Below are positions 22,661 through 33,442 of a DNA stretch of 64,000 bases, piece after piece. The position numbers and the translations under genes are program-made. Positions within the stretch are counted from its first letter, which is position 1, and every line of letters starts with the position of its first letter. Source of the DNA: Typhlomys cinereus (taxonomy: Eukaryota > Chordata > Mammalia > Rodentia > Platacanthomyidae); NCBI GenBank assembly GCA_023101885.1, contig JALPQD010000137.1, forward strand, positions 248,001 to 312,000, given 5' to 3'. The notes under the pieces are model-generated. The model saw nothing but the letters and a program-made list of their open reading frames with translations, ran no database searches and had not been told where the DNA came from.

Positions 22661-23014
22661 ACAGCCACTAGTCTAGTAGTTTCTGTCCTAATAAAGAGCT
22701 TTAGAAACTATAGTAAGAGCAACTGTTATCCTTAGACATCTGAAGAATTTTCAGTAGTAATGATTTTTGTCAGACAACTAGTATAGTTAAGAATTTCCAG
22801 TTCTATGAGAAACACTCCTACGACTCCTCCAGTCTTTATTACCTCACGTCCCCAGTAACTCCTAGACCATTCCTTAGCAATGCCCAAGACTATAAAAGAT
22901 TGTAGCTCTACACCCTCGTTTCCCACCAATGAAATGAGTTGTCCATTAAAACAAAAAATGTACAGGCAAAAAGACTTCATTTGGAGCCTGAGAACTGCAA
23001 TTCAGGAAGAAGAG

Positions 23015-23445
23015 AGAAAAATAGCGATTGTGGAGGGGTTTTAAAGAAGACGGAGTGACACTAAACTCACAGATACATACATGACCAATGATCAGCTAGA
23101 AACTCATGGAACCAACAGAGTGCTGATTAACTCTGGGTAACCAGCAGGCTGGGGTGGGAGGGGCTGGGGATATCCGGTTGTGTGCCTGCAGAGGAGCCTG
23201 CTAGGGGGTCCTGTTTTGAACCCAGTGTACATAAAACAAAGCAAGCAATACAAAACAAAGCAATATGAAGCAAACAAAAGAACAGGAATATGGAAGGAAG
23301 ACAGGAAGGGAAGGGGGGATGCCTAGGGAGAAGGAGATGGGGGGAGGAGCATAGGAGCGCCCAGACAGGAAGTTTTGTATACATGCATGAGCAATATTCA
23401 TCAATTTAAAAAGTGAAAAAATAATAGTTAATGGTGTAAATAAAT
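23015..23445 (+). mobile_element. Rodent L1 3' UTR fragment
   Basis: Contains AACAGAGTGCTGATTAACTC, then an A/G-rich half (AAGGAAGACAGGAAGGGAAG, GGAGAAGGAGATGGGGGGAG) and an A-rich end near 23440. Inserted within the second ancient L1. Confidence 0.5.
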
Positions 23446-23449
23446 AAAA

Positions 23450-23600
23450 ACCTTCCCATTCGTTCTGCCTTTTAGCCCCTGGTAAACTCTAAACCACTTT
23501 CTATCTTTATGAATTTGCCTTTTTTACATTCCTTATAGAAGTGGAGTTGCACATTTTCACTTTTTCTTCTTTCTATTTTCATATGTATGTGTCCTGGGCC
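23450..23600 (-). mobile_element. Second ancient L1, part 2
   Basis: TTAGCCCCTGGTAAACTCTA and ATCTTTATGAATTTGCC and ATAGAAGTGGAGTTGCACA match the L1M 3' part following that at 22020-22180. Confidence 0.65.
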
Positions 23601-23872
23601 AGGGAGAGTGCTTTCATGGATTTATACCATTTGTGTGTGTGTGTGTGTGTGTGTGACTTTCTATATTATTCTTGAGGCCGGGTCTTTAATTAAATCCAGA
23701 GCTCACCTACAGATAACCTACAGATCTAGAGGGTTCACAGGTCTGCCTTCTGGGGCTGAAATTATAGGCAGACTGTCACACCTACTTGGCATTTTACATG
23801 GAATTTGAGGATGTCAATCCAGTCCTTTTGCCTGCCTGGCATGTGCTTTAACCTCTGAGCCATTCCTTTTAT
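23600..23872 (-). mobile_element. B4-type SINE
   Basis: A (GT)n leader at 23632-23655, CTTGAGGCCGGGTCTTTAAT, GGGGCTGAAATTATAGGCAG, then GGCATGTGCTTTAACCTCTG, the ID/B4 end. Sits inside the second ancient L1. Confidence 0.6.
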
Positions 23873-23874
23873 TT

Positions 23875-24000
23875 CTGAGCTATTTCACTTAGCATATATT
23901 TTCAAAATAGCACATATTTTCTTTGTAAGGCTGAATAATATCCCATTGTATGTAGCATTTCTGTTTATTAGTTTGATACAGGCACTTGTGTTTCTACCCC
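23875..24000 (-). mobile_element. Second ancient L1, part 3
   Basis: TATTTCACTTAGCATATATT and GCTGAATAATATCCCATTGT continue the L1M complement. Confidence 0.65.
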
Positions 24001-24125
24001 CACCTCTGTTTTTAAAGGAGAAAAGGAGATTTATTCAGCTTATGACTGCAGAGGAAAGATGCAGTCTTTCACGGTGGAAGCGGCATGGCTAGTGGCTGAA
24101 GCTGGGAGTAGGCTAAGTCATTGCA
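24001..24125 (+). mobile_element. Rodent interspersed repeat fragment, copy C
   Basis: AAGGAGATTTATTCAGCTTA, TTCACGGTGGAAGCGGCATG match the start of copies A and B. Interrupted by the adjacent SINE insertion. Confidence 0.5.
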
Positions 24126-24174
24126 AACATTTTGGAAACTGAGAGCTGCAAGACTACTAGTGTTTCTTCCTTTT

Positions 24175-24492
24175 TAAATTTTATGTATGTATGTATGTAT
24201 GTATGTATGTATGTATGTATGTATGTATTTAGTGTGTGTGTGTGTGTGTGTGTGTCAGAGAACACTGTGTGTCCCTGTGGAGGACCAAGGGTGACTTCAG
24301 GAATCATCCCTCAACTTTATGCTTTTACCTCCTTCTTGCTTCTCTCTGGGATTTCCAAGGCTTCGCCCATCAGGGTCTGAAATGCAGGCTGCTGCTGTTT
24401 CCACCTTGTGTTTTTATGTGGGATCTGGGATCCAAACTCAGGACCTTTTATTTGGAAACAGAGTCTTAACCCCTGAATCATCTCTCCAGCCC
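24175..24492 (-). mobile_element. B2-like tRNA-derived SINE, old subfamily (copy 4)
   Basis: Minus-strand copy flanked by GTGTTTCTTCCTTTT (24160-24174) and GTGTTTCGTCCTTTT (24493-24507), a 15-bp duplication with one mismatch. The body carries the CCACAGGGACACACAGTGTTCTCTGA segment, in shorter pieces, that the young subfamily lacks. Its tail has expanded into (GT)n and (TATG)n. It is inserted in an old L1. Confidence 0.88.
24182..24254 (+). repeat. (TATG)n and (GT)n compound microsatellite
   Basis: TATG units at 24182-24228 followed by GT units at 24231-24254. Derived from the tail of SINE copy 4. Confidence 0.97.
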
Positions 24493-24574
24493 GTGTTTCG
24501 TCCTTTTGACCAGAGCAAATGATGCTGCTCTGACCACAGATGCCCAGGTATCTGCTTAAGCTGCTACCTGCAAT

Positions 24575-24720
24575 TATGCTGGGTATGTATACCCAGAAGT
24601 GGCATTGTTGGATGACACAGTAATTCCATTAAACATTTTGAGGAACTGCTATGCTATTTTTCATTGTGGCTGTGTGGGACATTTTTATTTCCTAAATCTG
24701 GCAACCTTCCAACTGCTTCA
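24575..24720 (-). mobile_element. Second ancient L1, part 4
   Basis: GTATACCCAGAAGTGGCATT and CATTTTGAGGAACTGCTATG are L1M complement landmarks following part 3. Confidence 0.7.
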
Positions 24721-25299
24721 ACAGAATTTTGGTCTAAATAGTATATTTAATCTAAATTGCCATATTTAAACAGAAACGAACAGTGCCCATCTCCTGGTTG
24801 AAACTTACAGACATAATTTCTTCAATTCTCAGAAAGCTGTTTGCATTTTTTTTTCACTACAATGAAGCACGGGTAGCCATAAGCAAGAACTAGAATGACT
24901 TACCTTTTCATCTACACGCACCAGGCAGCTTGATGTTGTTCAGAAGGGGAATTATGCATCGTTCACTTAGCAAACATTTATTTATGCATGCACAACTGCT
25001 GCCAGGTGTGAGATGGTGTCCAGATGCAAAGGGAACATGCTGTCTTCCTCACACCCTAGCCAGTATTCTCCTTTGTACACGCCAGTTCTTCTACCTGTCT
25101 ACTCTGTTCCACGCCCACCTGTTCGTGTAGCTCATTCTAGGATTTCTGCTCCCGTGGGATGCACACTCATAGTGCTTTTCCCTTTGACCCTCAACTCTTG
25201 CCATAATTGCTGTGGGCTATTTGTGTGATTATCTAGCGACTTCCATCTTTTTCTTTTTCTTTCTTTCTTTCTTTTTTTTTTTTTTTTTTTTTTACTTCT

Positions 25300-25412
25300 A
25301 TCTTTTTCTGAGCTGTAAAGTCCCTGAAGACGGGGACTCGGCCATTTTGCATATGACCCATCATCTCCTGGCACTGAGTACGGCACATCCTAAGTATTTA
25401 CTATAAAAGATG
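25300..25412 (+). mobile_element. L2 remnant
   Basis: AGTCCCTGAAGACGGGGACT, then CTCCTGGCACTGAGTACGGC and ACATCCTAAGTATTTACT follow the L2 3' end in order. Confidence 0.65.
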
Positions 25413-26616
25413 TTGGTTATGTGGATGGATGCAGGCATCCGTTCCTCTCACGAGACAGTGGAAGATAGATAAAAAGCATGTCAATTTCTGTGTACACAGG
25501 AGGCAAGGGCTCTTGAGGAGCGTGGGGGTGGTCTGCTTACTGGGAGGCTGGGAATGGGGACCAGCTCTGCTGTAATATCAAACCCAAAGTAACAGCATCT
25601 TGCGGAGGGATCCTGAGGACTGGGGAGCAGAGTCTGCAGAACTCTGTCCTCATTGGTTTACAGAACACGGAAAGCCAGGTAGCCATCCCCATGCCAGAAT
25701 TCATGCCTCCCAAACGCCCACTTTACAGATGGGGAAGCCAAGAAGGTCATGGCCTCCCAGGTCATCCATCAAACACAGAACAGAATCTTGAATCTTCTTT
25801 GTCTCTTAAAATCCCTAGAGCAATGCCCTCTCAGCTCGTCCAAGTTCAAAGGAAGTGGAGCACGGGAAATTTCAAAACCTTCTGGAATGCTCTGCGAGCT
25901 TCTGTAGGTCTTAAGCAGAATTGGCTCAAAAAAGAAACAGGAATGCTGGAGGTGAGCTGAGGAGGGGGCTGAGGAAGAGGCGGAGAGAGAACCGTCAGGA
26001 GGACTGTGCTGGGACTTGGCCATTGTGCACACAGCCGGCAGGCTGGCAGCCCCAGGGAATAGCTGCACTTCAGATCCCAGTGGAGGTAGTCAAGGGCTTC
26101 AGGGTGAGATTTATTAGTAGAGCAGGAGTCCAAACTAAAGCAGCCTGGCTCTGCAGACCCTTCCAGGAGGCCTGTGGGCTGTGGAGTGCACGGCCTGTAC
26201 CTCAGAAAACAGAGCTGCATTCCAGAGTGGGGGCGGGGGGAGTGGACCCATGATTGACCTCAGCTGCCCAGGCCTGCTGGTTGAGGAGAGTGCGATGAAG
26301 AGCCACGGGCACGCTGAATTCCCACACTTCTTACGCCCAGCACCAGGACTTTACTTCTCCATGGACCAAGGCTTTTCTGGAAGCCCTGTCATCCACTATG
26401 TGCATGAGAGCAGTACAGTCTGCTCAGGGCTTGTCCTGAGTTGCACTGGTCCACTGGGTCCTCTGTGAATGGGGACCACTCCACACTGATGGCCTGGGGT
26501 ACCTGAAGAGGAGATGATGGCTCAGACCCGTGCTCCCTTAGCAAAGAGGCTTCTTTCTTTGTGCAGTGCTCCCCATCTATACATTATGTGATTTCTCTCT
26601 CTGTATTCTCTCTCTT

Positions 26617-26618
<2 letters not shown>

Positions 26619-26664
<46 letters not shown>
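26619..26664 (+). repeat. (CA)n microsatellite
   Basis: About 23 CA units following a CT-rich lead. Confidence 0.97.
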
Positions 26665-26665
<1 letters not shown>

Positions 26666-28534
26666 CTCCAGGTTTTCTTTTTTTTTCCCTTTTTTTTCCT
26701 GGCAAGAAGGGAGAGGAAGCAGGTGTCATTCTCTGGATAAACTGCAGAAACAATTCGGCTCCCAGCTGTCTCTGAGGTCTCTTGCTAAAGTCTCTAAGGA
26801 TAACTTGGAAGTCAAGTCCTTCTGCAGGGCGCCTCCTTTCAGGGTCATGGAAGAGGCTCAGGAATGAGGTGGGCCAGCCTCAGGAGATAGGGTGGGACGG
26901 ATGAGGGACGCTCAGTGGGAATCCGGGGTGAGCCTTACTTCAGGCTCCCGTGGTCATCCAGCCCTTCATGGCTCCTCTCGCCTCACATCTAGTGCCGTAC
27001 AGTCCAAAGCCGAAGGACTCGCAGACATCTTAAGCAGTTTTGTGTTTTGAGCCACTATTTTCTCTTTTTTCGGACAAAAACTGGCTCCATTTTCCAGTCT
27101 ATAGTTTTCTTAAACTAGTTCAGTGTTTTATAGTCTCCCAGTAGTAGGGTTGCTTTCTAAGCTCTAACAGTTTATTCATCTACTCTGAGAAATCTCGGCC
27201 TGTTTGAGTGCATATAATATATATACAGGGAGCCTTAATGGGTTTGTTTTCATAATTTAATATTTTTTGTATTTGCTCTTGTATAACTGTTTCTAATGGA
27301 AAGTGTTATAGAATCGAGGGTAGAATTCTTAGAAGCTACTGTGAGGTCCTTGTAGGGGCGACAACAAAGTAGTTGGAGGGACCCACAACAGGTTAACAGT
27401 TCCTTCTGACTCTCCAGCCTCTACCCCTTCTCGCACTGTCCCCTGGGGACATTTTCTCTGGGAGTTCTGTTCAGTTCAGCCTGAAGCCTGTGAGAACTGT
27501 AGTAGAGGCCGACCACCACTTCTGTGTCACTCATCCCCCATTCCCACCAAAACCAATGAGGCAGAAGCAGCCTCAGCATCCAGATGGGGCCTGTTGTTTC
27601 AAGCAAAGGCCTGTTCCAAGTGCATTTCATTGGTCTGTCTCCTCTGAAGGTCTGTAAACATTTCCAGAAGGATACAGATAAGAAAAAAAAAATCTTATGT
27701 AAATACTAGATGGCTGGGGACCAGGAAACGTTATTCGTTTATTAAGACTTTTAAAAATACCCAACGTGCAACTAAAGGAAGGAAAAAAATGTGCTTTTAA
27801 AAATGTGCTCATTTTAACTTCCGTTCTTGTTGTGAGGGTCAGTGATGTGACAGAAACCAGGATCTCAGGAGACTTATGATTCCATGAAGATCACAGGAGG
27901 GGCCAAGAGAGAAGTTGCAGATTTGACAGTAGTGACCCTCCTGAACTGGAAGAAGTGAATATGTGGCTGTTCCTTCTTTCAATGCAGGGAAGTGACAGAC
28001 CCATGCAGACAAGACAGCACCTCCTTAACCCTCCAGGCACTGTGGAATCTTCTGCCTTGACTCTGGGGCTGCTTTGTGTCCTGGGAACATCAGTGATCTC
28101 TTTCCCACAGTAGAATCTTTAAAGTTTCCCTAGGCATGTTGCTTAGCGCATGCCTAGTGATTTCTTTTATAGCTGCCTAATAATTGCCATCACCAGTCCT
28201 GAATCTATGTGTTTGGCTATTTGTTTTCTTTTGTCCCATTGGGGCATAAAGTCAAGAAAGTACTTAAAAACATTTCTCAAAATGATAGTCAAATTTCCTT
28301 TTGGGGGGTGGTGCATTAAAAAGCTTCAGGAGTGGGCAAATTCAGCTATGCTTTGTAGTTTCTACTGGGAGAGGATTCATGGAAACTTTTCTCTCTCCTC
28401 TGTGGGAACTTAACTGAACTACCCTGAAGTACACCCATCTTGCTTTTGCTGTCACTAGCTAGCATCTGTTTTGTTTTGAATCTGGTAATAAAGGGCAAAA
28501 AGGCCTTAATCACTTCATAAAACCAGGATAAACT

Positions 28535-28745
28535 TCATTTCCTTTAGACTAATAGTTCTTGATGTTGAAAGAGCACCAGAATTCCCTGGTGGGCTGTTAG
28601 AAACAGGGAATCCTGGGCCCTGTCCCCAGGGCTTCTGATTCAGTAGATCTGGGATGGATACCAATAGATGTATTTGTGGCAAATTCCCAAATGATACCAA
28701 CGCTGTTGGTCCTAGGCTGTGCTTAGAGATGCTCTCCTAGGCTTA
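28535..28745 (+). mobile_element. MER5A-like hAT-Charlie fossil
   Basis: Ordered matches to MER5A: CACCAGAATTCCCTGGTGGG, AATCCTGGGCCCTGTCCCCA, GGCTTCTGATTCAGTAGATC and CAACGCTGTTGGTCC. Non-autonomous DNA transposon remnant shared by placental mammals. Confidence 0.8.
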
Positions 28746-28984
28746 GAGCCATCAGAAGGGTGGACAGCCAATTTGAACAAAAAGAAAGCAGTGAGGAATC
28801 TAAAGTTATAGGGCCTAGAGAGAAGAATCTGGTAGGGCTCATAGCCTCAGAGGTCTGCCAGAAAAGACTTGTTGCTAAAGTAGCTAGCGGCCCATTGTCA
28901 GTCTTTACTGACTCCAATGTGGAGGAACATGGCCCAAGAAAATGGTCAACCATTCTGGTTTGCCCAAGATGAAGGGATGTTTAT

Positions 28985-29283
28985 ATTTACTCCAGATTTA
29001 TATGTTGAAACTCTAACCCCACTCTGGTCGTATCATGAGGTAGAATCTTTGGGTGGTGAGTAGGTTTGGATTAATTTTTAAGGAGTTGGTGAGTGCTCTT
29101 ATAGGACAAAGACTGATTTTCCAAGTAAAGGCCAGATAGCCTGCACAGACAAGGTAGCTACACCTTCTCTTACATCAAATCTTCTGGTACCTTGGTCTTA
29201 GATTTCCCAGCTTTTAGAACTATGACCAATAAGACCCTTGTTCTGTGGTATCTTGTTTCAACAGCCCAAGAGGACTAATTTGT
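28985..29283 (+). mobile_element. MaLR (ERVL-type) LTR remnant
   Basis: TATATGTTGAAACTCTAACC, AGAATCTTTGGGTGGTGAGT, TAGATTTCCCAGCTTTTAGA and CAACAGCCCAAGAGGACTAA occur in the order of MaLR LTRs (MST/MLT type). No internal part. It lies just beyond the inferred end of the NRP2a transcript. Confidence 0.75.
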
Positions 29284-29421
29284 ACAAGGTGTTCCCCAGG
29301 ACACATACTTTCTGGGCTGGAACCCAAAAAAGTCTCCAGCATACAGGGATGATTTAAGTCACCTGAATTCCAGATTTTGCCTCCAATAAAGACAGTACAG
29401 AAAACTATCTCTGGTATAACG

Positions 29422-29427
29422 TTTATT
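29422..29427 (-). terminator. NRP2: Candidate main poly(A) signal of NRP2a
   Basis: Minus-strand AATAAA followed within 40 nt by a U-rich CTGTACTGTCTTTATTGG stretch. A second AATAAA lies 62 nt upstream (29489-29484). Either could direct cleavage near 29400-29470. Confidence 0.6.
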
Positions 29428-31037
29428 TAAATAGTAATCTTAAAAAGGCTTTATACAAATCATATAAACACAGTTTGACATTGTTTATTTTTTACATTGA
29501 AGAATCACAGTAAAAGCTCTCAAGTTCCCATGATCTGGCTCAGCCAGCGAATGGTCAAATACCTTTAACTGCAAACCCTGGAAAAGTTAGCCTTCTGGGT
29601 GACAGCTTAACTTTCCCTCTTGTTTCCTTGTCATTCATGCTCATTCCTTGGACCCTCATCCCTGTCAACTCCCCATCCCCAACACAGAGAGAAAGCAACC
29701 CCGTGGCCCTATGGGCCATCTAGCTGGGAGAGCGTGGAGGTAATGTGTCATTCAGTACAAGGCAAAAAGGAGATCAATACTGTGAGTTGGGCATCCCAGC
29801 AGGAGCAATCCAAAGAGATGTGTCAGCTAGCCTACCTGCAGATGAAGATAACATGCACAGGTGTCCCCTGGTCAGGTTGGAACCAGACTTAGCTGTCTTC
29901 TTTCTCATCTTACAACAATAGACCAACGTCCAGTCGTGGTGAGGTATCTACATGTAGCCCAGGGGGCCCTCCTTCTGTTTAGCCTTCAGAGTCCACTCAG
30001 GACCTCAAATCAGCTAATGATGAACACGATGTATGTCTTGTAGAGGGATGCAGGTTGAGTTGTAAGTAACTTAAGAATGAACTGCAAGAATGAGACAGGG
30101 CTGGTCTTTTTTTTGGGGGGGGGGATTATAGGAAAATGGCCCACTAGGCATGAATGGGCCTTTGAACTTCTCTTCTTCTACAGGCTATTTTTTGGAAATC
30201 ATTAGGACTTTCCAGCTTTCTGAATGCTGAGAGGATGAAGAGAAGGGTGAGCTAGTTATTAACTTGTTTCCACTACATGCCCAGCCCAAAGGGTACCTAC
30301 CGTAAGCCCCTGGGACTTGACAGCTTTATTTTGTCACCTCTACCACTGTGCCAGTGAGTGCTGCTGTCAGCAGCAATACTTGGGCTCTAGGTCAAAGTCA
30401 CAACACCACCACTGAGTCCCACGTGACCACGCACATACACAGTAGATACAGAGAACTCAAGGGCGCGCAAAGACACATACACGTGAATAAATAGCTGTCA
30501 GTAGGAAGGTTCTCTCTCAGCATACAAAACACTGTGACATTACCATCTGAACTAGCATTTTTTAAGTTAACATTTAAAGGAACCAGCCAGTCCCATTCAC
30601 CCTAACCCCTTTCACCTGGGTATGAGACAATGTAATTATGGGAGACCATAGCAGCAAAAAACGGTCAGAGACTTTATGATCAATAAGCAATAGGCTGGGC
30701 ATACTGCTTGGGTTCGAAACACAATTTCAGCACATAGGCAATCCTTAGACGTTAACACAAAGCCAAGATTTGGATCTTGATGCAGACAATCCTATCCTTT
30801 ACACAGTTTCATTCTCTTCCCAATGCCTCCCTTTCTGGAGTCATCTAGGGCTCTGACAACCCCAGGATAGCAGGACTCATTTCATTGGCAGGGTCAGTAG
30901 TAGTGAGTGGGGAACAAGGGATGGAGCCACTAGGGTTAGAGAATGCCTTAACTTGTAAGATAGTCACAATTCCTACATAAAGGGAAAATACATTTTTCTT
31001 TGTTTTTCAAGGCACTTAATAAAAAACACATAAACTG

Positions 31038-31070
<33 letters not shown>

Positions 31071-31075
31071 TGTGT
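31038..31075 (+). repeat. (GT)n tract in the NRP2a 3' UTR
   Basis: GT repeat with one AT interruption. It appears as (CA)n in NRP2a RNA. Confidence 0.95.
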
Positions 31076-31447
31076 AAGAATTTAAGTTTTCTGAAGTTGA
31101 GGAAGTGTGGTGAACTTCTTAGTCCATAATTCTTGCAGGTTTATGGATAGAAAAGGCTCAGGCCTGACCTTACTCCCACCTACTTGCCAGTCCATAACCC
31201 CCAGAAAAAAGAAATCAATGTTACCAACCAAATTATTTGCGAGACGGATTCATCAAAATATCTCCAGCCACACTGCTCAGATTTTGTCAATGCATGAGCA
31301 CAAATGCTGGGTGCCCCCCCACTTCCCTTCCCTTCTGGTCTCCTTTCTACCCACTCATTGGTCAGGAGGGAACATACCAAGAGTCTGACATTTTCCACCC
31401 TGTCTTTGAGAATATCAAATAATGCCTGACACTTGATACCTGAAAAA

Positions 31448-31449
<2 letters not shown>

Positions 31450-31487
<38 letters not shown>
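31450..31487 (+). repeat. Second (GT)n tract in the NRP2a 3' UTR
   Basis: Uninterrupted, about 18 units. (CA)n in the RNA sense. Confidence 0.95.
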
Positions 31488-31488
<1 letters not shown>

Positions 31489-31937
31489 CACGTATATGTG
31501 AATATGTAATGTAGGTCATAGAAGAACAAAGAGATGGGAAAAGAAAAGGCAAAACCACCAGCAGAGGCCCCATAGTGGATGCCTCACAGCCACAAGCTCT
31601 GGGTCTAGATTAACAAATGGCTCCTAGTCACAAAGCACTTTAAGGCTTGTCCGCTTCTAACCATGGAGGCGTGTCTATGGATTCTTACATGCAACGTTCC
31701 CTTTCTGGTTTGTTTTAAATTGTATATAAGAAAGAGTTGTTCAAGCTGACCCTAAAATGGCAATTTTCCCCTGGATTAAAAAAAGTTAAAGGCAACAACA
31801 TCCTATTTCAATGCTAGGACTGGAAGCGGCAGCTCTTGGGGGGTGGGCTGGCAGAGTCCGTTCACACCACAGCAAGTCCCGTGAGTTGTGAGACCATCCG
31901 AGGATGGGACAACTGGGTGTCTTTAGTTTCTTTAAGT

Positions 31938-31943
31938 TTTATT
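31938..31943 (-). terminator. NRP2: Possible proximal poly(A) signal of NRP2a
   Basis: Minus-strand AATAAA about 455 nt after the NRP2a stop. It could give a short-UTR form that excludes both CA repeats. Usage is unknown. Confidence 0.25.
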
Positions 31944-32397
31944 CGAAAGGTGGAAAGGCTGAAAAGACCCTTAGCTTTTTCAGGTGTTCACTAGAAAGAG
32001 AGGGTAGAGAATAATGGTCACTTCTCCCCCTCTTGACCAGAGAAGTCGTTCTCTTCTGCCTCTTTGAGTTGCTCACAGACTAAAGAAATAAAACACGACG
32101 GCGACAATAATAACAACAAAACTCACAAACCAAACAGAACTGTGACCCCCAAAGAGATGAGCTCCTATCTTTGTCCCAACAGAGACTTTGGCCGTCACGG
32201 TCCTAGGTGGGCAACAATCACCCTTTGTGGCTACGTCTCCCTTCCTCCCTAGCCTGGCCCGTTGGTCTTGTCCATACTTTCGGTATTCTGGATCGCTTTG
32301 ATCGAGATTATGGCATTCAGTTTCCAAAGGAAAAGCAAGGTAACCTTCAGCGGCCCCTCTCGCTGGAATGAACATCAGGCGTGACTCGGTGCAAGCG

Positions 32398-32702
32398 TCA
32401 CGCCTCCGAGCAGCACTTCTGGTGGTTCATCTTGACCTTGTGCTTGAGGCCGTCATAGAGCTCGAAGTTGTAGTTCTCCAGTGTGGTGCAGCTGCGGGAA
32501 CTCAGGCCTGAGTAGGAGCAGGTGCAGTAGAGCAGGAGCCCCGCGCAGGTGACCCCCAGCAGCACGCCCAGCGAGCTCATGGCGATGATGGTGATGAGGA
32601 TGGGGTCCAGGGTGTACAGCCAGCTCTTCTCCTTGCTGGCCGCGGGGGCACCAGCCCCTGAGGTAGGGGAAGAAGAGTTGCTCCAGTCTCCCTCATATTC
32701 AT
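32398..32702 (-). CDS. NRP2: Neuropilin-2 isoform a terminal exon (stalk, TM helix, SEA tail)
   Basis: Starts at the acceptor tgcctcag|ATGAATATG in phase 1 and encodes about 100 residues. First comes the extracellular stalk DEYEGDWSNSSSPTSGAG, with an N-S-S glycosylation sequon, then KEKSWLYTLDP. Next is the helix ILITIIAMSSLGVLLGVTCA with a GxxxG packing motif, a Cys-rich inner edge LLLYCTCSYSGLSSRSC, and the tail TTLENYNFELYDGLKHKVK ending NHQKCCSEA with a TGA stop at 32400-32398. The C-terminal SEA is the PDZ ligand that neuropilins use to bind GIPC1/synectin, linking to myosin VI trafficking. Length and ends agree with full-length NRP2a. This ORF also reads open a little upstream of the acceptor, which is intronic. 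Confidence 0.97.
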
Positions 32703-32814
32703 CTGAGGCACAAAACACACGAGATTACAGGTGTATGCTGTAACTGGAGCCTTCCCAGCCCTGAGGCATTTGTGGCAAAACTGTGAGGAATAGACACCCT
32801 GCCGCGCCAAAAGC

Positions 32815-32965
32815 TGTGCTTTTGGGCGACTGACTTAACCTCTCTCCACCTCTACCCTCTCAGCTATACAATGGAGACAGTACTAATAAAGTTGACTGCA
32901 CTGAGTTATCAGGAGGATTAGTGAGCTAGTATGTGTCAGGTAATTGACATCTGGTATTCTCAGTC
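32815..32965 (+). mobile_element. MIR remnant
   Basis: GACTTAACCTCTCTCC, CAGCTATACAATGGAGACAG and ATCAGGAGGATTAGTGAGCT follow MIR. Intronic in NRP2. Confidence 0.75.
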
Positions 32966-32981
32966 TGGTCTAAATACTTAA

Positions 32982-33200
32982 CTTTTTTTTTTTTTTAAGT
33001 CTTAATGTGCAACCAAGCTGACCTTTAACTAGCTATTTAACCAAGGATGACCTCGATTTCTATTCTGACAGCCTCCAGCTCCTAAATGCTGGGATTACAG
33101 GCTTGTGCCACCATGCTTGGGTTTTATATGGTGTTGGTGATCAACCCAGGTCTTTTTGCTAACCAAGGACACTACCAATGGAGCTATTGCACCAGCCCCT
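32982..33200 (-). mobile_element. B4-type SINE
   Basis: Poly-T start (32982-32997), the B1-like AAATGCTGGGATTACAGGCT and TTGTGCCACCATGC, then an ID-like end with TTTTGCTAACCAAGG and ATTGCACCAGCCCC. Confidence 0.8.
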
Positions 33201-33215
33201 AAATAATGGACCATT

Positions 33216-33295
33216 CAGGGCTCGTGATATAGTTTAGTGGTAGAGTACTTGCCTCACATGTATGAGGTCCTAAATTTGACTCTCAGTAACCAAAA
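33216..33295 (+). mobile_element. ID SINE
   Basis: GGGCTCGTGATATAGTTTAG, TGGTAGAGTACTTGCCTCAC and GTCCTAAATTTGACTCTCAG preserve the ID A and B box layout. Confidence 0.75.
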
Positions 33296-33372
33296 TATAT
33301 AAATAACTGATGTTAAAACAGTCTGACTATATTGTATAAACTCAGATATTATTTTATATTATTTTTGGTGGT

Positions 33373-33442
33373 AGTGTGGACAAAACCCGGAGCCTCACAG
33401 CTGCTAGACAGGTGAACTGCCACAGAACTACATCTCCGACCT
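33373..33442 (-). mobile_element. ID-like fragment
   Basis: ACAAAACCCGGAGCCTCACA, GCTAGACAGGTGAACTGCCA and CTACATCTCCGACC resemble the complement of ID (…ctaccactgagctacatccc). Confidence 0.55.

Larger units (their letters stand above)
24721..28534. other. Intergenic, mostly unique
   Basis: Contains an L2 remnant, a T-rich run near 25250-25290 and a (CA)n tract. ORFs clustered at 25600-26470 on both strands have no familiar motif. Confidence 0.5.
29405..32397 (-). other. NRP2: Probable 3' UTR of NRP2a
   Basis: About 3 kb following the NRP2a stop. In a window with a SINE every few kilobases, this stretch has none I can see, and a MaLR LTR remnant begins only beyond its far end, as expected for constrained transcript sequence. 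Two (GT)n tracts on the plus strand (31038-31075, 31450-31487) would appear as CA repeats in the RNA. AATAAA signals at 29427-29422 and 29489-29484 mark a likely end near 29400. The numerous short ORFs in it are chance. Confidence 0.65.
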
